Below, in pieces: positions 36,682-45,314 of a stretch of DNA of 64,000 nucleotides. Where the stretch lies: assembly GCA_904419785.1 (NCBI GenBank), contig CAJFSY010000004.1, positions 1 to 64,000 of the forward strand. The letters run 5' to 3'. The notes below the pieces were generated by a model that saw only the letters and a program-made list of their open reading frames with translations, searched no databases and was not told the DNA's origin. A program made the position numbers and the translations under genes. Positions within the stretch are counted from its first letter, which is position 1. Each line of letters opens with the position of its first letter. Source of the stretch: an uncultured Neglectibacter sp. Its GTDB lineage: Bacteria > Bacillota > Clostridia > Oscillospirales > Acutalibacteraceae.

Positions 36682-36717
36682 CCCCGGACCGTCTTTTTTG
36701 GCGGCTCCGGGTTTTTT
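36682..36717 (+). terminator. Terminator of the FMN riboswitch
   Basis: CCCGGACCG and CGGCTCCGGG form a stem with one bulged base, followed by six U residues and a further U run after GCC. It sits between the aptamer and ribU. Confidence 0.85.
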
Positions 36718-36776
36718 GCCTTTTTTCCACCCCTTCGGTCTTTTGCGAACCAAATTTTTTCGAAAGGGATGGTTCC

Positions 36777-37367
36777 ATGCAAAAGAAAGTCAACGTAAGA
36801 ACCCTGGCCATGACCGCTATTTTAGGCGCTGTGGCCACCGTGCTGATGTTTATCAGCTTCAGCCTTCCCATCATCCCCAGTTTTGTAAAACTGGATTTCT
36901 CCGAGCTGCCCGCTTTGATCGCCGCTTTCACTATGGGGCCGGTCAGCGGGGCGGTAGTATGTCTCATCAAGAACCTTGTAAACCTGCCCTTTACCTCCAC
37001 CGGCGGTGTGGGTGAGCTGTGCAACTTTCTCATGGGCGTCACCTTCGTGGTGCCGGCAGGACTGATCTACAAGTACCGGAAAGACCGGATAGGCGCTGTG
37101 GCCGGTTCTTTCGTCGGGGCGGTAGTGATGGCAGCCTTGAGCTTCCCCATCAACTACTTTATCACCTATCCCTTCTACGCCGCCACCATGTTCCCCATGG
37201 AAGCCATCATGGCTGCCTACCAGGCTATAAACCCCAATGTAGAAACCCTGGCCCAGGCTCTTCTGTGGTTCAATGTGCCTTTTACATTCTTCAAGGCTCT
37301 GTGCAGCGTGGTCATCACCTTCCTGATCTACAAGCGCATCTCCCCGCTGATCAAGGGGAAAGTCTAA
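36777..37367 (+). CDS. ribU: Riboflavin ECF transporter S-component
   Basis: A 196-aa membrane protein with about six helices. The N-terminal LAMTAILGAVATVLMF and the loop FVKLDFSELPALI are typical of RibU, as is KNLVNLPFTSTGGVGEL. It binds riboflavin and works with the shared EcfA/EcfT module, which is not in this window. The ATG at 36777 follows GAAAGGGATGG. Expression is controlled by the FMN riboswitch. Confidence 0.94.
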   Translation: MQKKVNVRTLAMTAILGAVATVLMFISFSLPIIPSFVKLDFSELPALIAAFTMGPVSGAVVCLIKNLVNLPFTSTGGVGELCNFLMGVTFVVPAGLIYKYRKDRIGAVAGSFVGAVVMAALSFPINYFITYPFYAATMFPMEAIMAAYQAINPNVETLAQALLWFNVPFTFFKALCSVVITFLIYKRISPLIKGKV

Positions 37368-37391
37368 AACATCTCAACATACAGCCCGCAT

Positions 37392-37432
37392 AAAAAACCG
37401 GCCAAGCCGCACAAAGGCTTGACCGGTTTTTC
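37392..37432. terminator. Bidirectional intrinsic terminator
   Basis: AAAACCGG-C-CAAGCC and GGCTTG-A-CCGGTTTT pair with one mismatch around a 7-base loop, between convergent ribU and the next gene. Confidence 0.88.
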
Positions 37433-37436
37433 TTCG

Positions 37437-37976
37437 TCAATTTCTGCCGAACTTTTCGAACTTCAAAGGCCGGGGAATAAATTTCTTGATGGCTTCCAGC
37501 ATTTCCTCATCAGGATTGAACACCACCAGCGTTTTTCCCGTTTTGGGGCTGCGCACGATCATGTACCAGGCATCCCGGTGGTCGCTGTATTCCGTAGCGA
37601 AAATACGGGCGTCGAAGCTTTGGTTTTTCAACCGGGCCTCGTTCTGAGGATATTCCCCAATGTCCTCCGCTGTGTTGCACTCAAAAGCGGTCATCCGCTT
37701 GCGGCTGGAACGGTTCATGATCTTATCCACCGCCACATAGCCGTTGGTCAAGCTGTATTCATATTCCAAAAGCCGCATGGTCATCAGCTTATAGCCGCCA
37801 AAACCAGCGCCCAAAGCCACCAGCATAGTGAGCATGGGGAAAGGAACGATCAAAAAGCCCACCACAAACCCGATGAGAACAGCCACGATTATACCCAGAA
37901 TAATGCCCACCAAAATCAGCATATCCGTAGACTCGAATTTCTTTTTTATCATGCGCTCAATAAATACGTCACCCAT
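37437..37976 (-). CDS. Conserved hypothetical membrane protein
   Basis: A 179-aa protein with two hydrophobic helices (about residues 18-42 and 44-66). A soluble part follows, with YEYSLTNGYVAVDKIMNRSSRKR and a strand-rich C-terminus containing VVFNPDEEMLEAIKKFIPRPL. I do not recognise a function; similar architecture occurs in clostridial proteins of unknown function. The frame has the codon use of its neighbours and is followed by a terminator. The ribosome-binding site is poor: AAAGGATGG lies about 11 bases upstream of the ATG. Confidence 0.7.
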   Translation of the reverse strand: MGDVFIERMIKKKFESTDMLILVGIILGIIVAVLIGFVVGFLIVPFPMLTMLVALGAGFGGYKLMTMRLLEYEYSLTNGYVAVDKIMNRSSRKRMTAFECNTAEDIGEYPQNEARLKNQSFDARIFATEYSDHRDAWYMIVRSPKTGKTLVVFNPDEEMLEAIKKFIPRPLKFEKFGRN

Positions 37977-38159
37977 TTTTCAGATTCCATCCTTTCGTCG
38001 CTGCGCCGCCCTTTGCAAGGCCGCGGCGCTCCATGGGATGTATCATACCACAATTTTTTAGAGGATTCAATAAAACTTTTGTGAACGAAGAGAAAACATC
38101 ACTTCTTTTTTCTGGCGGCTTACCGGGTGTGTTTTCCCTTATAAAATTGGGGCTTACAC

Positions 38160-38188
38160 TTGAATCGTATGAGGATTTGTGGTATGAT
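38160..38188 (+). promoter_or_regulatory. Promoter of the pheST T-box leader
   Basis: TTGAAT (38160-38165), 17-bp spacer, TATGAT (38183-38188). Confidence 0.75.
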
Positions 38189-38194
38189 GAAAAA

Positions 38195-38446
38195 AACGCG
38201 TGGAAAAAAGAAAGTACCCCTGCCCCGTCCGGCCAGAGAGACCGCGTCACCGGCTGCAAGCGTGGTTCCGTGGCAAGCGGGGGGAAGTTCCTTTTGGAGC
38301 GGCGGCGCTGAACCTTCATAGTAGGCGCCGACGGGAAACGGTCCCGTTACAGGCCGGGAAAGGGCAGGCGCTTTTGCGGCCTGCTGAATTTGGGTGGTAC
38401 CGCGAAGAAGTCACTTCGCCCCTTATGCTGGGGGCGGAGTTTTTTT
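38195..38446 (+). promoter_or_regulatory. T-box riboswitch of pheST
   Basis: Leader of about 250 nt. Stem I shows CAGAGAG, an AAAGTA segment on the 5' side of the specifier loop and GGAAGTTCC on the 3' side, so TTC (Phe) is a likely specifier codon. The T-box core TTTGGGTGGTACCGCG ends at 38404. The terminator pairs ACTTCGCCCC (38413-38422) with GGGGCGGAGT (38431-38440), then U7. Uncharged tRNA-Phe would allow read-through into pheS. Confidence 0.93.
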
Positions 38447-38486
38447 GTCCCCAAAATCTCCTACGATCAGGAAGGAAGGTCAGCAC

Positions 38487-39515
38487 ATGAAAGAAACAAT
38501 CGAAGCCCTGCGGCAAAGCTTTCAAAAAGAACTGCACGCCGCCGGGAACAGCGACGCCGTGGAAAAACTGCGGGTAGCATATCTCGGCAAAAAAGGTTCT
38601 GTCACCGAACTTTTAAAAGGCTTGAAATCGGTGGCGGGCGACCAAAAAAAGGAAATGGGCCAGCTTATCAACCAGTTGAAAAAGCAGGTGGAAGAAGGCA
38701 TCGCCCAGCAGGTGGAAGCTATCCGCGCCGCGGAAGAGGAACGCTTGATCTCTTCTGCGGAGCAGTATGACGTGACCCTGCCCATGGACCAGTCTGAGGG
38801 TTCTTATCATCCCATCACTTTGGTACAGCGGCAGCTGGAGGAGATCTTCTCCTCCATGGGCTTTACCATTGAGGATTATAAAGAGATCGTCACCGACTAT
38901 GAATGCTTTGAGGCGGTGAACATCCCCAAGCATCACCCTGCCCGGGATATGCAGGACACCTACTATTTGGAAAACGGCCAGCTTTTAAAGACCCACACCT
39001 CCGCCGCACAGAACGCCATTATGAGAAAATACGGCGCTCCCCTGCGGGCGGTGTTCCCGGGCCGGTGCTTCCGAAACGAAGCCACCGACGCCTGCCATGA
39101 GAACACCTTCTTCCAGATGGAGGGCCTGATGATCGACAAGAACATCTCCATCTCCAACTTGATCTATTTTATGAAAACCATGCTTTCGGAAGTGTTCGAG
39201 CGGGATATCACCGTGCGGCTGCGGCCCGGCTTCTTCCCCTTTGTGGAACCCGGTTTCGAGCTGGACATCTCCTGCCTGATCTGCGGCGGCGAGGGCTGCC
39301 CTTCCTGCAAGAATTCCGGCTGGCTGGAGCTTTGCCCCTGCGGGATGATCCATCCCAATGTGCTGAAAATGGGCGGCATCGACCCTGAGGAATACACCGG
39401 CTTCGCTTTTGGCCTGGGCCTTACCCGCCTGGCCATGATGAAGTATGGCATCAAGGATATCCGGGACCTGAACAGCGGCAATCTGAAAGCCCTGTCCCAG
39501 TTCCGCCACGAATAA
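38487..39515 (+). CDS. pheS: Phenylalanine--tRNA ligase alpha subunit
   Basis: A 342-aa class II synthetase subunit. The N-terminal coiled coil (1-85) binds tRNA. Motif 2 region FPGRCFRNEATDACHENTFFQMEG and motif 3 GFAFGLGLTRLAMM are present, as is FVEPGFELD for substrate binding. It forms an alpha2-beta2 enzyme with PheT. The ATG follows AAGGAAGG. A short gap of 19 bp separates it from pheT. Confidence 0.97.
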   Translation: MKETIEALRQSFQKELHAAGNSDAVEKLRVAYLGKKGSVTELLKGLKSVAGDQKKEMGQLINQLKKQVEEGIAQQVEAIRAAEEERLISSAEQYDVTLPMDQSEGSYHPITLVQRQLEEIFSSMGFTIEDYKEIVTDYECFEAVNIPKHHPARDMQDTYYLENGQLLKTHTSAAQNAIMRKYGAPLRAVFPGRCFRNEATDACHENTFFQMEGLMIDKNISISNLIYFMKTMLSEVFERDITVRLRPGFFPFVEPGFELDISCLICGGEGCPSCKNSGWLELCPCGMIHPNVLKMGGIDPEEYTGFAFGLGLTRLAMMKYGIKDIRDLNSGNLKALSQFRHE

Positions 39516-39534
39516 GAAAGGGGGAAAGAACACC

Positions 39535-41901
39535 ATGTTGATCTCTATGAACTGGATCGGGGATTTCGTCGATCTGTCCGGCCTGGACCTGGAAGCCCTG
39601 ATCCACCGCTTTACCCTTTCCACCGCCGAGGTGGAGGACGTTTACCACATGGGCCAGGACCTGCAGGACGTTGTGGCCGGCAAAATCCTGTCTGTAGAAA
39701 ACCATCCCGATTCCAAAAAGCTGCACCTGCTGAAAGTTGACGGCGGGGATAAAATTTACGATGTCGTCTGCGGCGCCCCTAATGTGCGGGAAGGCATGAT
39801 CGTCCCCTTTGTAAAAGAAGGCGGCATGGTCAGCGGCCAGGAGATCGCCTGCGCCAAGATCGCCGGGCAGGAATCTCACGGCATGTGCTGCTCGGAAAAA
39901 GAACTGGGCATTTCCGATGACCACTCCGGCCTGATGGAACTGCCTGCCGATACCCCTGTGGGCAAGGATATCTGTGAGCTTTATCCCATTCACGACACTG
40001 TGTTCGAAGTGGATAACAAATCCCTTACCAACCGTCCCGACCTGTGGGGCCATTATGGCATCGCCCGGGAGTTCGCCGCCCTTTCCGGCCGGGAACTGCG
40101 CCCCTTGGAAACAGTTTCCCTGGAAGCTTATGACAATCTTGAGCCTATCCAGATCGACGTGCAGGACAAAGAGCTGTGCTTCCGCTACACTGGCCTGAAC
40201 GTACGGAATATTCAGAAAAAAGTCAGCCCCATGGAAATGCGCATCAGGCTGTTCTACTGCGGCAGCCGCGCTATCAACCTGCTGGCGGATTTGACCAACT
40301 ACCTCATGTTGGAAATAGGCCAGCCCATGCACGCTTTCGACTGTGCCAAGGTGGACCAGATCGAGGTGAAGCGCTTCGATAAGCCCTTCCAGTTCACCAC
40401 ACTGGACAGCCAGGAGCGCATTGTGGACGAAAACACCCTGATGATCTGCTGCAACGGTGAACCCGTGGCTATTGCCGGCATTATGGGCGGCCTCGATTCC
40501 GAGATCGAGGACGGCACCGACAGCCTGCTGCTGGAATCCGCCAACTTCGACGCGGTAAGCGTGCGGAAGTCCTCCACCCGGCTGGGCCTGCGCACCGACG
40601 CCTCCATGCGCTATGAAAAGACCCTGGACCCGGAAATGACCGTCACCGCCATCGGCCGTTTCTTAAAGCTTCTGCTGGATATCGACCCTGACGCTCAGGT
40701 AATCTCCCGGCTGACCGACGTATACTGCAAACGGTATCCCACGGTGTCCCTGAGCTTCGACAAGGCTTATGTGGACCGCTACACCGGCATCGAGATCGGC
40801 AACGATCGAATCCTGGAAACTTTGCGCGCTTTGGGCTTTGAAGCTTCTTTCGACGGCAGCCAGTTCCAGGTGGAAGTGCCCTCCTGGCGCGCTACGAAAG
40901 ACGTGACCATCAAGGCGGATATCATTGAGGAAATCACCCGCATCTACGGTTATGACAATTTCCAAATCACCACCACCCACAGCGCTTTGTATCCCGAAAA
41001 GCGCAGCGCCGGAAATAAAGCCGATAATTTTGCCAAAGATATTCTTGTGCAGCGTTTCCACCTGCACGAAGTCCATTCTTATATTTGGTTCGACGCCAAA
41101 AAATGCAAGGATCTGGGACTGCCTTTGGAAGAGAATGTAAAATTGCTGAACGCCCAAACGCCCGACCATGAGGTGCTCCGCAACAATATGGGTCCCACGC
41201 TGCTTTCCTTCGTCAACGAGAACAAGTCTTTCGCGCCGGATTTCGGTATTTTTGAAATTGGCCGGGTCTGCCAGGGCTTGAAAGAGGACGGTTTGTGCAA
41301 CGAGCGGAAAAAGCTGGGCATTGCCCTTTACAGCCGGACCCGCAGCGAAAAAGAGCTTTACCTGGAACTGCTGGAGATCCTCACCACGCTGGGCCGGGAC
41401 ATCAAGCGGGCGGAATTCACCTTCCAAAACGTAGAGCCCCGCCACGCATGGCAGCATCCCCGGAACACCGCCGGCGTTTCCTTTGGCGGCAAAGAGCTGG
41501 GCTGGCTGTGCGCTCTGCATCCCTCTGTGGTTTCCAAGCTGGATAAAAAAGCCGCCGTGGTCTGCGCCCAGCTGGATATGGATGACTTCGCCGCTATCCC
41601 TGGCGCCGACATCGCCTATCGGGAGCCTTCCCGTTTCCCCGGCATCGACATCGACCTGTCGCTGGTCATGCCCCAAGGCTTGACTTACGCCCAACTGGTA
41701 CCCGCCTGGGAGGACATCGATCCCGAGACCCTCACCGGCGTAACGCTCATCGACTCTTTCCAGCAAAACGGCCAAAAGAGCATTACCCTGCGGTTCGCTT
41801 TCGCTTCCAAAGAGCGCACGCTCTCCAAGGAGGAAGTGCAGCCCATGGTGGACGCCATTGTGGAAAAAGTGGGCAAAACCGGCGCCGCTCTGCGCTCTTA
41901 A
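39535..41901 (+). CDS. pheT: Phenylalanine--tRNA ligase beta subunit
   Basis: A 788-aa protein of normal length. Domains in order: N-terminal and tRNA-binding OB fold (VVAGKILSVENHPDSKKLHLLKV, about 43-150), B3/B4 editing domain (NLLADLTNYLMLEIGQPMHAFD), B5 domain, a degenerate class II core, and a C-terminal ferredoxin-fold anticodon-binding domain (SRFPGIDIDLSLVMP). The editing domain hydrolyses Tyr-tRNA-Phe. Ribosome-binding site GAAAGGGGG precedes the ATG. Confidence 0.97.
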   Translation: MLISMNWIGDFVDLSGLDLEALIHRFTLSTAEVEDVYHMGQDLQDVVAGKILSVENHPDSKKLHLLKVDGGDKIYDVVCGAPNVREGMIVPFVKEGGMVSGQEIACAKIAGQESHGMCCSEKELGISDDHSGLMELPADTPVGKDICELYPIHDTVFEVDNKSLTNRPDLWGHYGIAREFAALSGRELRPLETVSLEAYDNLEPIQIDVQDKELCFRYTGLNVRNIQKKVSPMEMRIRLFYCGSRAINLLADLTNYLMLEIGQPMHAFDCAKVDQIEVKRFDKPFQFTTLDSQERIVDENTLMICCNGEPVAIAGIMGGLDSEIEDGTDSLLLESANFDAVSVRKSSTRLGLRTDASMRYEKTLDPEMTVTAIGRFLKLLLDIDPDAQVISRLTDVYCKRYPTVSLSFDKAYVDRYTGIEIGNDRILETLRALGFEASFDGSQFQVEVPSWRATKDVTIKADIIEEITRIYGYDNFQITTTHSALYPEKRSAGNKADNFAKDILVQRFHLHEVHSYIWFDAKKCKDLGLPLEENVKLLNAQTPDHEVLRNNMGPTLLSFVNENKSFAPDFGIFEIGRVCQGLKEDGLCNERKKLGIALYSRTRSEKELYLELLEILTTLGRDIKRAEFTFQNVEPRHAWQHPRNTAGVSFGGKELGWLCALHPSVVSKLDKKAAVVCAQLDMDDFAAIPGADIAYREPSRFPGIDIDLSLVMPQGLTYAQLVPAWEDIDPETLTGVTLIDSFQQNGQKSITLRFAFASKERTLSKEEVQPMVDAIVEKVGKTGAALRS

Positions 41902-41934
41902 CCGCGGCTTAAAAGAGCTTCCCGCAAAAAGGGC

Positions 41935-41963
41935 TTGCAATCGCCGGGCAATTCCTGTATGAT
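41935..41963 (+). promoter_or_regulatory. Promoter of the ireB-like gene
   Basis: TTGCAA (41935-41940), 17-bp spacer, TATGAT (41958-41963). It lies 34 bp after the pheT stop, and no terminator was seen between. Confidence 0.7.
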
Positions 41964-42003
41964 ATAAGGTAGGAAATTTTGGGACGATACGGAGGTGTTC
42001 CCC

Positions 42004-42261
42004 ATGCCGGAAGATTATTCCAACAACACCATAACCTTTTCCATGGATGAGGTGCGCGAAGCGGACATGAAGCGTATTCTGCTGACGGTTTACGACGCGT
42101 TGAAGGAAAAGGGGTATAATCCCATTAGCCAGATCGTGGGATACATCCTCTCGGAAGACCCCACCTATATCACGACCCACAACAACGCCCGCAGTCTCAT
42201 TCGCCGGATCGACCGCGACGAGCTTTTAAAAGCCATGGTGCGTTCTTACCTGGGCGAGTGA
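42004..42261 (+). CDS. ireB: IreB family regulatory phosphoprotein (UPF0297)
   Basis: An 85-aa protein matching UPF0297: [19 protein letters not shown] at the N-terminus, [21 protein letters not shown] in the middle and [14 protein letters not shown] near the end. The N-terminal Thr residues correspond to the region phosphorylated by the PASTA kinase IreK in enterococci, where IreB modulates cephalosporin resistance. The ATG follows GGAGG by eight bases. In most Firmicutes ruvX follows; here a different small gene does. Confidence 0.92.
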   Translation: MPEDYSNNTITFSMDEVREADMKRILLTVYDALKEKGYNPISQIVGYILSEDPTYITTHNNARSLIRRIDRDELLKAMVRSYLGE

Positions 42262-42295
42262 TCTTTACAGCAAACTTAGAAAGCGCGGTGATTCT

Positions 42296-42589
42296 TTGAG
42301 CGAACAGAAAAAGCAGAGCTTCCCCACTTATAAGGGAAAGCCCCTGGTGCGCAGCGGGGATACCATCTACTATGGCAGCATGAAGGATAAATACGTCATC
42401 AAGATGGATATCAAGTCCAAGAAAAAAGTGGGCGATCTGGAAGTGGCCGACAAGGTCACCGTACAGCTGATGTACACCGACCCGGAGATCCGCACCCGGA
42501 AGCAGATTGTAAAAACCAGCGAAAAAAACGGCCTGTACCTGGCCCTGGATATTGCCGAGGCCTGGCTCAGCCGGGCGCTGGCTGAATAA
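42296..42589 (+). CDS. Small conserved hypothetical protein
   Basis: A 97-aa soluble basic protein starting at TTG, with a weak GGTG site. It has YKGKPLVRSGDTIYYGSMKD and alternating Lys/Asp/Val strands that suggest a small beta-rich fold. LALDIAEAWLSRALAE forms a C-terminal helix. I do not recognise a family. It lies 34 bp after ireB and before a terminator, so it is likely co-expressed with ireB. Confidence 0.68.
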   Translation: MSEQKKQSFPTYKGKPLVRSGDTIYYGSMKDKYVIKMDIKSKKKVGDLEVADKVTVQLMYTDPEIRTRKQIVKTSEKNGLYLALDIAEAWLSRALAE

Positions 42590-42595
42590 ACGCTC

Positions 42596-42631
42596 AAAAA
42601 GGGCTGTTGCGAAATGCAACAGCCCTTTTTT
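42596..42631 (+). terminator. Intrinsic terminator of the ireB unit
   Basis: AAAAAGGGCTGTTGC-GAAAT-GCAACAGCCCTTTTTT: a perfect stem with a U tail. Confidence 0.93.
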
Positions 42632-42827
42632 CTTGCCCTTTTAGCTAAGAAGTTCCTTCCTTTCCCTTTGAAAATCTCTGCCCACTTACTGGCTGTTCTC
42701 TTGCCATTTTGACGAAAATGTGATACTCTTATTGTTAGTTGCGCGAGGCAATTCTCATCTTTGCCAATCTTCATGTATTTGCGCAGGTTTATGATAATTT
42801 TTTGTCAATGTTTTTCTTTTTTTGGCA

Positions 42828-42855
42828 TTGACCCAGTTGTTTCCTGGAATACTCT
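42828..42855 (+). promoter_or_regulatory. Possible promoter of the flavodiiron gene
   Basis: TTGACC (42828-42833), 16-bp spacer, TACTCT (42850-42855). A second TTGACG lies further upstream near 42709. Neither is a strong match. Confidence 0.4.
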
Positions 42856-42899
42856 TCCATCAAGCTGAAAATCCTATGATATGCGAAAGGAGCAAAGAT

Positions 42900-44111
42900 A
42901 TGGTTTATACAAGAAATATCAGTGACGCAGTTGTGTGGGTAGGCGGCAGCGACCGCCGTTTGGCTCTGTTTGAGAATCTGTTTCCCATCCCCCGCGGAGT
43001 ATCTTACAACTCTTATGTGATCTTGGACGAGAAAACCGCTCTTCTGGACACGGTGGATTCTTCCATCGCTTTGCAGTTCATTCAGAACGTGCGGGCCACT
43101 TTGGGCGACCGTCCTCTGGATTACCTCATTGTCAACCACATGGAGCCTGACCACTGCGCTACCATCGAGATGCTGCTTCCTTACTACCCCAACTTGAAGA
43201 TCGTGGGCAACCAAAAGACCTTCACTATGATCCGCCAGTTCTACGATTTTGACGTGGACAAGCATGCGGTGGTAGTGAATGAAGGGGACTCTTTGGAACT
43301 GGGCAAACACACCCTGCAGTTCTACACTGCTCCCATGGTTCATTGGCCGGAAGTAATGGTGGCCTATGAGGTAAAGGAAAAGATCCTGTTCTCTGCCGAC
43401 GCGTTCGGAACTTTCGGCGCTGTGGACGGCGCTTTGTTCAACGATGAGGTGGATTTCAACCGCGATTGGCTTCACGATGCCCGCCGGTATTACAGCAACA
43501 TCGTGGGCAAGTTTGGTCCCCAGGTGCAAACCGCTTTGAAAAAGCTTTCCGGTCTGGATATCGCTACCATCTGCCCCCTGCACGGGCCTGTGTGGCGTGA
43601 TGACCTGGGATATTTCCTGAACAAATACGACTTGTGGAGCCGCTATGAGCCGGAAGAAGAAGCTGTGGCTATCTTCTACGCCTCTATGTATGGCAACACA
43701 GAAAACGCAGCCAATCTGCTGGCCAACTCCCTGGCCGAAGCTGGCGTGAAAAATATTTCTTTGTACGACGTGTCCAGCACCCATGTGTCCGACCTGATCG
43801 CCGAAGTATTCCGGTGCAGCCATTTGGTCTTTGCTTCCCCCACTTACAATAACGGTTTGTATCCCGCTATGTACAACTTCATCCACGATATGGAAGCTTT
43901 GCAGCTGCGCAACCGTACCGTGGGCATCATCGAGAATGGCACCTGGGCGCCTGTCAGCGGCAAGCTGATGCGTGCTCAGCTGGAAAATTTGAAGGATATG
44001 ACTATCCTGGAGCCTGTGGTCACTTTGAAGTCCTCTCTGAAAGCCGAAAGCAAGGCTCAGCTGGAAGCTTTGAAAGATGCTATTGTGAATTCTCTGAACA
44101 ACGCTAACTGA
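42900..44111 (+). CDS. fprA: Flavodiiron protein (A-type flavoprotein, FprA family)
   Basis: A 403-aa protein. The N-terminal beta-lactamase-like diiron domain has the ligands H80-x-E82-x-D84-H85 (NHMEPDH), with further ligands in MVHWPEV, SADAFGT and PLHGPVW. The C-terminal flavodoxin domain (about 255-400) begins IFYASMYGNTENAA. Such enzymes reduce oxygen to water or NO to nitrous oxide and protect anaerobes. No fused rubredoxin is present, so a separate electron donor is needed. GAAAGGAG precedes the ATG. It is monocistronic, with a terminator after it. Confidence 0.95.
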   Translation: MVYTRNISDAVVWVGGSDRRLALFENLFPIPRGVSYNSYVILDEKTALLDTVDSSIALQFIQNVRATLGDRPLDYLIVNHMEPDHCATIEMLLPYYPNLKIVGNQKTFTMIRQFYDFDVDKHAVVVNEGDSLELGKHTLQFYTAPMVHWPEVMVAYEVKEKILFSADAFGTFGAVDGALFNDEVDFNRDWLHDARRYYSNIVGKFGPQVQTALKKLSGLDIATICPLHGPVWRDDLGYFLNKYDLWSRYEPEEEAVAIFYASMYGNTENAANLLANSLAEAGVKNISLYDVSSTHVSDLIAEVFRCSHLVFASPTYNNGLYPAMYNFIHDMEALQLRNRTVGIIENGTWAPVSGKLMRAQLENLKDMTILEPVVTLKSSLKAESKAQLEALKDAIVNSLNNAN

Positions 44112-44130
44112 TTCAGGCTTATCGAAAAAC

Positions 44131-44167
44131 AAAAACTCTTGGGAATCCATTTTCCCAAGAGTTTTTT
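44131..44167. terminator. Bidirectional intrinsic terminator
   Basis: AAAACTCTTGGGAA and TTCCCAAGAGTTTTTT pair between the convergent fprA gene and the end of the polyamine operon. Confidence 0.92.
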
Positions 44168-44189
44168 CATTTCTTTGTAAGCGCTTTAT

Positions 44190-45314
44190 TCAAGATAGCC
44201 TGGTTTTAAAATCCTCGTACCCAAAAGAGCGGATGACTTCTACTTCTCCATCCTCCCGCCGAAGAGCGATGGTGGGCAGATTCATGCCGTTAAAGGTGTT
44301 GGTTTTCACCATGGTGTACAGGGCCATATCTTCCAGCACGATCTGGCTGCCTTCCGTCAAGGGCTGGTCAAAGGAATAATCCCCGATGACATCCCCCGCC
44401 AGACAAGTGGGGCCAGCCAGCCGGTAAGTGTAGGCTTTTTCTCCCGGCTTGCCGGAATCCCGAACCGGAGGCCAGTAGGGCATTTCCAGCACGTCGGGCA
44501 TATGGCAGGCCGCGGAAGTATCCAGGATGGCGATCTCCATCCCATTGCGCACCACTTCCAGCACAGTGGACACCAGGAATCCAGCGTTCAAGACCACGGC
44601 TTCCCCCGGTTCCAGGTACACTTGTACACCGTACTTCTCCCGGAAATGCTTTACCACCCGCACCAGTCGGGGGATGTCATATCCCTCCCGAGTGATATGG
44701 TGCCCTCCCCCCATATTGAGCCATTTCATAGCAGGAAGGAACTTGCCGAACTTCTCTTCAAAGGCGGCGGCGGTAGTTTCCAGGGCGTCGGAATCCTGTT
44801 CGCAAAGGGTGTGGAAATGCAGCCCATCCAATAAAGGCAACAGGTCTTCCGTAAAATTCTCACGGGTGGTCCCCAAGCGGGAACCGGGAGCGCAAGGGTC
44901 ATAGATGGCGTGGCCCTCCTGGGTAGAGCACTCCGGGTTAATGCGCAGCCCCACCTGTTTGCCTGCTTCCTTGGCCCTTGGCCCAAACCGGCGAAGCTGC
45001 CGGGGGGAATTGAATACAAAGTGGTCGGCGCAGGCCAAAAGCTCTTCCCATTCCCGCTCCTGGTAAGCCGGGGAAAACACGTGCACTTCCCCCGGGAATT
45101 CCTCTTTGCCCAGACGGGCTTCAAACAAACCGCTGGCGGTGGTACCGGAAAGATACCGGCTGATCAAGGGGTAACAGGCAAACATGGAAAACGCCTTTTG
45201 CGCCAACAGGATCTTACAGCCGGCTTCTTCGCTCACCTGGCGGAGAAGTTCCAGATTTTTCTTTAACAGCCCCTCGTCCACCAGGAAGTAAGGGGTATGC
45301 AGTTCCTTCCCCAT
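44190..45314 (-). CDS. nspC: Carboxynorspermidine/carboxyspermidine decarboxylase
   Basis: A 374-aa fold III PLP decarboxylase. The PLP Lys is in LLAQKAFSMF near residue 40; LNMGGGHHIT binds phosphate, EPGEAVV and the active-site Cys-containing GPTCLAGDVIGDY are typical of NspC. It decarboxylates carboxy(nor)spermidine to (nor)spermidine. The ATG abuts the stop of the preceding synthase gene with no gap. Last gene of the polyamine operon. Confidence 0.94.
   Translation of the reverse strand: MGKELHTPYFLVDEGLLKKNLELLRQVSEEAGCKILLAQKAFSMFACYPLISRYLSGTTASGLFEARLGKEEFPGEVHVFSPAYQEREWEELLACADHFVFNSPRQLRRFGPRAKEAGKQVGLRINPECSTQEGHAIYDPCAPGSRLGTTRENFTEDLLPLLDGLHFHTLCEQDSDALETTAAAFEEKFGKFLPAMKWLNMGGGHHITREGYDIPRLVRVVKHFREKYGVQVYLEPGEAVVLNAGFLVSTVLEVVRNGMEIAILDTSAACHMPDVLEMPYWPPVRDSGKPGEKAYTYRLAGPTCLAGDVIGDYSFDQPLTEGSQIVLEDMALYTMVKTNTFNGMNLPTIALRREDGEVEVIRSFGYEDFKTRLS

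Noticed and set aside
36627-36776. Extended upstream start for ribU
   Set aside because: It begins inside the FMN aptamer and reads through the terminator; the start at 36777 has the right motif order and a ribosome-binding site.
38033-38311. A 92-codon plus-strand frame before pheS
   Set aside because: It overlaps the pheST promoter and stem I of the T-box; it has no ribosome-binding site.
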